This document shows positions 5,593-8,289 of a DNA stretch of 8,289 nucleotides, in pieces (positions within the stretch are counted from its first letter, which is position 1; each line of letters starts with the position of its first letter). The DNA lies in NCBI GenBank assembly GCA_000995845.1, contig LCEZ01000053.1, forward strand, positions 1 through 8,289. Reading direction: 5' to 3'. The translations under genes were made by a program, and so were the position numbers. The notes under the pieces were generated by a model, which was given only the letters and a program-made list of their open reading frames with translations, ran no database searches and was not told the DNA's origin. The stretch is from Parcubacteria group bacterium GW2011_GWD2_43_10. GTDB lineage: Bacteria; Patescibacteriota; Patescibacteriia; Veblenbacterales; UBA10138.

Positions 5593-5919
5593 TTAGAACT
5601 TCAAACTCTTGGCGTATTTACCTAACACTGGCATTTCCCATTCTTTACCTGTTATGGCACTCACTAATCCCATGATTGATAAAACAACCGCCGCTAGCAT
5701 GCCAATAAAGTAAAGTGGCGGAATGAACATTAAAACCCAGATCACGACTTCAAACAGGAACAGCAAAAAGCCCTGCTTAGCGTGGAATTGCACAAACGGC
5801 CGGTTCCGCTTCATTAAAAGCGGTAGTAAGCACAAAACCCAGAGATAAGACATGGCGGCAAAAACTTTGTCATCGGAAACTTCATTGCTCGCCGGAGTAT
5901 TTGATGGTGTAGAATCCAT
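5593..5919 (-). CDS. DUF4870/Tic20-like small membrane protein
   Basis: This is a 108-residue integral membrane protein. After a polar Ser/Thr/Asn-rich N-terminus (1-18) there is a first hydrophobic segment (about 19-36), the conserved-looking block FVQFHAKQG (42-50), a second and third segment (about 51-66 and 68-90), and a final GKEWEMPVLGKYA. The VQFHAKQG and GKxWExPVLG signatures with this spacing are what I know from DUF4870 (Tic20-like) proteins, whose bacterial role is unknown; I do not infer transport from the name. It lies between the 146-aa membrane protein (42-nt gap) and ppsA (64-nt gap) with no terminator on either side, which suggests one unit. No Shine-Dalgarno site is visible. 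Confidence 0.8.
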   Translation of the reverse strand: MDSTPSNTPASNEVSDDKVFAAMSYLWVLCLLPLLMKRNRPFVQFHAKQGFLLFLFEVVIWVLMFIPPLYFIGMLAAVVLSIMGLVSAITGKEWEMPVLGKYAKSLKF

Positions 5920-5941
5920 ATATTTTTAGATTAAAAATTAG

Positions 5942-5959
5942 AAATCAAAGATTAAAAAT
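5942..5959. repeat. AT-rich intergenic repeat, copy 2
   Basis: Exact second copy of the 18-mer at 5535-5552. It lies in the 42-nt gap between the two small membrane protein genes. Confidence 0.6.
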
Positions 5960-5961
5960 AA

Positions 5962-6402
5962 TTAAGAGGTTTGTTGTTTTTTAATTAATTTTGGTAAATG
6001 GAAAAAGCCGATTGTAATTGCCCCCATACCAGCCGCCAACAGCGCGCTCCAGACAGGTTCTGTAACCAAGTTTAACAGTAACCAAGGATAAAAGAAACGG
6101 ATGAAAGATAATACGGCCGCCACCAGGCCAGCTGAGGCGCCCACTAGCAAACAGGTAATGATGGTTTGGGCTAAGGTGGCACCATGGCGAATGCCGGTAA
6201 AGTAAGCCGTGACAATAGCGGCCACTATCTGAGCCACTAGATTCAGGGGCGCTACCAGATCCAAATAAGAAACCTGGAGCCAATAGCTAAGGAGAAACCC
6301 AAAGATAAAGAAAAGACTCAAATACACAAAAGACCATTCTGCCCGGTCCACATACCAACGCATGGGCTGACCAAATATTCCTGCTTCATTGCCATTCGGC
6401 AT
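5962..6402 (-). CDS. Hypothetical four-helix membrane protein, 146 aa
   Basis: I do not recognise the family. After a polar start containing PMRWYVDRAEW there are four hydrophobic stretches at about residues 24-42, 48-69, 78-103 and 115-135, then a short basic tail KLIKKQQTS, probably on the cytoplasmic side. There is no cleavable signal peptide. Small residues (Ala, Gly) are frequent in helices three and four, as in tightly packed helical bundles. It is the first gene of the likely unit that ends with ppsA. A perfect TATAAT lies only 8 nt before the ATG and there is no Shine-Dalgarno site, so it may be translated from a leaderless or near-leaderless mRNA. The start is chosen on that promoter spacing; a later Met at residue 14 would leave the helices intact. 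Confidence 0.75.
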   Translation of the reverse strand: MPNGNEAGIFGQPMRWYVDRAEWSFVYLSLFFIFGFLLSYWLQVSYLDLVAPLNLVAQIVAAIVTAYFTGIRHGATLAQTIITCLLVGASAGLVAAVLSFIRFFYPWLLLNLVTEPVWSALLAAGMGAITIGFFHLPKLIKKQQTS

Positions 6403-6410
6403 ATATGGTT

Positions 6411-6416
6411 ATTATA
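6411..6416 (-). promoter_or_regulatory. Candidate -10 box, near-leaderless promoter
   Basis: TATAAT on the minus strand, 8 nt upstream of the ATG at 6402. Transcription would start about at the start codon. The sequence 17 nt further up (TTTTTA) is only a weak -35 and overlaps the T-tract of the upstream terminator, so the call rests on the -10 match and position. Confidence 0.35.
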
Positions 6417-6424
6417 AGGTTTTT

Positions 6425-6463
6425 TGAGCAAAATAAAAAGGATTCCGATTAAAGGAACCCTTT
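6425..6463 (-). terminator. Intrinsic terminator of the 102-aa gene
   Basis: On the minus strand AAAGGGTTCC pairs with GGAATCCTTT (10 bp including one G-U) around a 7-nt loop. The stem spans 6437-6463 and is followed by TTTTATTTT. The G-U occurs only in the minus-strand transcript and would be A-C on the other strand. It starts 12 nt after the stop codon at 6476. Confidence 0.8.
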
Positions 6464-6475
6464 GAAATCTGCCGC

Positions 6476-6784
6476 TTAGCTAAAATGTTTTATGCTGGCA
6501 AGACTTTCTATTGTGTCAAACTTGTACAGAGACTGCACAGAGTTTGAATTACTGTATACCTTGGCATTAGCCAAATCGTGTGTGCCTTCGGAGAGATTGT
6601 TATATCCTCCTAGACGAATAATTCTACCCCTTACCTCTAGGTAAGGGAACCATCGTCTTAGTGCTTTCAGTTTTCTTCCATCCTGAAATACTTGTGAAAG
6701 TGTCCATAAACGGACAACTCCACTGCGTTGATCAAATAATACTGCACCAACTTTGGCACTTAATAAAGCATCGATGATTTTCAT
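6476..6784 (-). CDS. Hypothetical protein, 102 aa
   Basis: I do not recognise this protein. It starts with a hydrophobic segment MKIIDALLSAKVGAVLF (too short and mixed for a clear signal peptide). A basic aromatic middle follows (DGRKLKALRRWFPYLEVRGR, 35-54), with likely strands (GRIIRLGGYNN), and then a Ser/Asn-rich C-terminus. It looks like a small soluble domain. The start is supported by AAGGG about 7-11 nt upstream. It has its own terminator, and a candidate structured RNA lies 77 nt upstream on the same strand, so that RNA could be its leader. There are no other neighbours within 800 nt upstream, which suggests an isolated unit with its own promoter. Confidence 0.7.
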   Translation of the reverse strand: MKIIDALLSAKVGAVLFDQRSGVVRLWTLSQVFQDGRKLKALRRWFPYLEVRGRIIRLGGYNNLSEGTHDLANAKVYSNSNSVQSLYKFDTIESLASIKHFS

Positions 6785-6861
6785 TTTAATACCCTTTTGT
6801 TTTAATGAATAATTGTTAATTAATTATTCTATATTAGTTCGATTAAACTTTTATGAGATTA

Positions 6862-7007
6862 TTCTTTCTCACTAATCTGGGGTGGAGCCGATACACCTTT
6901 GCCCGAAGGCTAATGTATCAACGACCTACATCATAGCTATTAACTAGTGGATACCAGCTAGAAGCTAGAGTCGGCCGCTCCTCCCCTCCCAGGTGAGTGA
7001 GAAAGAA
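6862..7007 (-). ncRNA. Candidate structured RNA, about 146 nt, unidentified
   Basis: Several nested helices close this segment. The ends pair over 12 perfect bases (TTCTTTCTCACT at 6862-6873 with 6996-7007). Inside, CTGGG pairs with CCCAG (6877-6881 with 6988-6992), then GGAG and CCGA pair with CTCC and TCGG (6884-6891 with 6971-6981, with a bulge). Next, GATACA pairs with TGTATC (6890-6895 with 6914-6919), capped on the minus strand by GCC-UUCG-GGC. The stable C(UUCG)G tetraloop exists only on the minus strand, which sets my strand call. The remaining 6920-6970 has short AGCT/CTAG complementarities. It does not match the signatures I know for tmRNA, RNase P, SRP or 6S RNA. It could be a leader of the gene at 6476-6784 or a separate RNA. 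Confidence 0.5.
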
Positions 7008-7017
7008 ATACGACTAT

Positions 7018-7049
7018 TGAGCGCTCCGCGCTCATCCGCCGTGGCGGAT
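7018..7049. repeat. Twin adjacent GC hairpins
   Basis: TGAGCGC-TCC-GCGCTCA (7018-7034) and ATCCGCC-GT-GGCGGAT (7034-7049) are two perfect 7-bp hairpins that share one base. They sit 10 nt beyond the structured RNA candidate. Neither is followed by a T-tract. Confidence 0.8.
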
Positions 7050-7181
7050 GGCTGACGAAACAACCATTTTTAAAGAACTTAAATAACCCATAAACATAGC
7101 TCATTTTGCTGATTTTGTCAAGGGGTGAGGAACCAACCTTATTTTGTGGCTAGGTTAATATAGTTCTACAAAGCTTGTTTC
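7050..7181. other. Intergenic stretch without a recognised gene
   Basis: No open frame of plausible length, tRNA or strong hairpin was found here, only a 5-bp AACCT/AGGTT complementarity near 7134-7155. With the flanking elements it belongs to a gene-free interval from 6785 to 7607 that is otherwise filled by the structured RNA candidate and palindromic repeats. Confidence 0.6.
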
Positions 7182-7202
7182 TTACTTTTCTAGAATCTTT
7201 TT

Positions 7203-7253
7203 TGCAGAGGGTAAGGGACTCAGAGTTGCGATGCCCACCCCTTACCCTCTGCA
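7203..7253. repeat. 15-bp perfect stem-loop inside the inverted-arm element
   Basis: TGCAGAGGGTAAGGG (7203-7217) pairs perfectly with 7239-7253 around a 21-nt loop. Read on the minus strand it is followed by six T-complement As rather than Ts, so it is not a minus-strand terminator; plus-strand sequence after it has no T-tract. Confidence 0.8.
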
Positions 7254-7512
7254 CTCCCATCCCCGGCACGCTCAGACGGGTTCGTCTATGAGGCCAAACG
7301 AATTTGCTATGCTAAGCGACTATAACACGCACAATTCTGTTGCCTCATAACGGCTCCAAAAGAACTCTCTGATGCCACCCTGTCGGAAGCTCAGTGCAGA
7401 GCGGAAGCGACATGAACGCCAGATGGACGCGTGCTGTGGTTGCTTAGCATAGCGTTCATCAGTGAATGGCGCGAGCACTGCCTGAGCTGGAGACCGGCGT
7501 GGCGACTTTTGT

Positions 7513-7534
7513 GTTACTTTTCTAGAAAAGTAAC
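7513..7534. repeat. 22-nt perfect palindrome
   Basis: The half-site GTTACTTTTCT is followed directly by its reverse complement. Fourteen bases of it recur at 7182-7195. This symmetry suits a dimeric DNA-binding protein or a recombination end. Confidence 0.85.
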
Positions 7535-7553
7535 AAATAAATTAATATACAAA

Positions 7554-7582
7554 AAATCCCTGCACTTTCGGTGCAGGGATTT
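7554..7582 (-). terminator. Intrinsic terminator of groL
   Basis: AAATCCCTGCAC and GTGCAGGGATTT form a perfect 12-bp stem with a 5-nt loop. On the minus strand it is followed by TTTTTTGTAT overlapping the stem base. It lies 25 nt after the groL stop. Confidence 0.9.
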
Positions 7583-7607
7583 AAATACTAGTTCTAGTGT
7601 GCCAGAT

Positions 7608-8289
7608 CTAGTAGTCCATGCCGCCCATACCCGGGGGCATACCGCCACCCATCTTATCATCCTTTTTCTCCGGCAAATCAGTAACCACTACCTCAGTAGT
7701 TAAGAACATTACAGCTATGGAAGCGGCGTTTTGCAAAGCTGAACGAGTAACCTTCACAGGATCAACTATTCCAGCCTTTATCATATCTTGTTCTGGTGTA
7801 TTTGTTGCAGCATTATAACCATAATTTTTATCGTGTGATAAAACGTCATTCAAAACCACATCACCGTTCTGCCCAGCGTTTGTAGCTATTTCCTTTAGTG
7901 GCTGCGTCAAGGCCTTCAATAATACCGCAAAACCAATTTTTTCTTCATTATTTCTAATTCTGACAGCTTGGTTAGCAACTTTGTTGTCTTTAACAGCCGT
8001 TGCAATCTCAATATCTTGGGAAATAATTACACCTTCACCTAACTGCCTAATATCTACCCCCATTTGAGACCCTACGGCCTGTGCCGCGCGTACCAGGGCC
8101 ACGCCACCACCTACAACTATACCCTCTTCCACAGCGGCTTTAGTGGCATTAAGAGCATCTTCCACTTTGAATTTCTTCTCTTTCATCTCGGTCTCGGTGG
8201 CGGCACCAACTTTTATTACGCCAACTCCGCCGGAAAGCTTAGCTAAGCGCTCTTGTAACTTTTCTTTATCAAAATCAGAATCAGACTTA
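7608..8289 (-). CDS. groL: Chaperonin GroEL, C-terminal 226 residues (cut by right window edge)
   Basis: GroEL is the ATP-driven 60-kDa chaperonin ring subunit. The visible part begins SDSDFDKEKLQERLAKLSGG, continues VGVIKVGAATETEMKEKK (lower intermediate-domain helix), then VEDALNATKAAVEEGIVVGGG, with the aspartate equivalent to E. coli Asp398 needed for ATP hydrolysis, and then the second half of the equatorial domain (NAGQNGDVVLNDVL, YGYNAATN, DPVKVTRSALQNAASIA, FLTTEVVVTDLPEK). It ends in the flexible Gly/Met tail MGGGMPPGMGGMDY, which marks a normal bacterial C-terminus; the stop is TAG at 7608-7610. The frame is open to the window edge, so the ATG at 8186 is internal. No groS is seen downstream. 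A strong terminator follows, so this is the end of its unit. Confidence 0.98.
   Translation of the reverse strand, partial: KSDSDFDKEKLQERLAKLSGGVGVIKVGAATETEMKEKKFKVEDALNATKAAVEEGIVVGGGVALVRAAQAVGSQMGVDIRQLGEGVIISQDIEIATAVKDNKVANQAVRIRNNEEKIGFAVLLKALTQPLKEIATNAGQNGDVVLNDVLSHDKNYGYNAATNTPEQDMIKAGIVDPVKVTRSALQNAASIAVMFLTTEVVVTDLPEKKDDKMGGGMPPGMGGMDY

Larger units (their letters stand above)
7182..7534. repeat. Inverted-arm element bounded by TTACTTTTCTAGAA
   Basis: A segment of about 350 bp begins with TTACTTTTCTAGAA (7182-7195) and ends with its reverse complement (7520-7533) inside a 22-nt perfect palindrome. Two internal arms are inverted, diverged copies of each other. The minus-strand reading of 7287-7357 and the plus-strand reading of 7403-7470 both start GGA..CG..ATGA and share GCTTAGCATAGC. 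As a result 7306-7330 can pair with 7429-7453 over 25 positions with 21 Watson-Crick pairs, three G-T and one mismatch. Each arm also has its own 8-bp stem (TATGAGGC/GCCTCATA; ATGAACGC/GCGTTCAT). It encodes no transposase. It could be a MITE-like mobile element, a structured RNA or an extragenic repeat. Confidence 0.6.

Noticed and set aside
5981..6283. Second minus-strand frame of 100 codons
   Set aside because: It overlaps the membrane protein in another frame and has no membrane or domain pattern of its own.
7050..7062. CTGACGAAA resembling a hammerhead ribozyme core
   Set aside because: The required CTGATGA and GAAA elements and three stems are not present.
7200..7510. RNase P RNA or tmRNA in the non-coding GC-rich stretch
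   Set aside because: None of the conserved RNase P cores (AGGAAAGTCC, ACAGAAA) or the tmRNA tRNA-like ends and tag frame were found on either strand.
7431..7703. Plus-strand 90-codon frame
   Set aside because: It crosses the inverted-arm element, the groL terminator and the antisense of the groL 3' end.
1..8289. CRISPR array, prophage or transposase gene
   Set aside because: No regularly spaced direct repeats and no phage or transposase motifs were seen.

Overview
The window looks like part of a small, AT-rich bacterial chromosome with GC-rich palindromes scattered between genes. Every confident gene (dnaG, an S66 LD-carboxypeptidase, tRNA-Ser, ppsA, a DUF4870/Tic20-like protein, groL) lies on the minus strand. 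Most lack a Shine-Dalgarno site. The palindrome style, short lineage-specific proteins and gene content suggest an uncultured Patescibacteria/CPR (Parcubacteria-like) genome. That assignment is inference; no 16S or ribosomal protein gene is present to settle it.

Layout, left to right: the interrupted front part of DNA primase runs off the left edge (1-937), preceded in transcription by an MccF-like LD-carboxypeptidase (951-1946). At 1972-2570 lies a composite tRNA-Ser locus. It holds a GC-rich tRNA-like remnant, an intact tRNA-Ser(GGA), a small GIY-YIG nuclease gene with an in-frame stop, and a second tRNA-Ser-like fragment upstream of the nuclease. An unrecognised 100-aa gene with its own terminator follows (2675-2977). 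The run 3091-6402 is probably one transcription unit, reading right to left: a four-helix membrane protein, a DUF4870-like membrane protein, then phosphoenolpyruvate synthase, ending at a hairpin (3053-3078). An unrecognised 102-aa gene (6476-6784) sits downstream of a candidate structured RNA (6862-7007). A non-coding stretch (7008-7607) carries strong palindromes and an element of about 350 bp built from two inverted, diverged arms. The last part is the C-terminal 226 residues of GroEL with its terminator.

Three genes are interrupted. dnaG and ppsA are each split by what behaves as a -1 frame change, and the GIY-YIG gene by a TAA. In ppsA and the GIY-YIG gene the missing C-terminus is clearly readable past the break. 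These could be assembly or sequencing errors, true pseudogenes or recoding; read-level data would decide.

The strongest candidates for something undescribed are (a) the tRNA-Ser/GIY-YIG locus, where the nuclease frame runs into the tRNA gene and tRNA-Ser-like pieces carry a 17-nt GC hairpin where the anticodon arm should be; (b) the inverted-arm element at 7182-7534; and (c) the multi-helix RNA candidate at 6862-7007.
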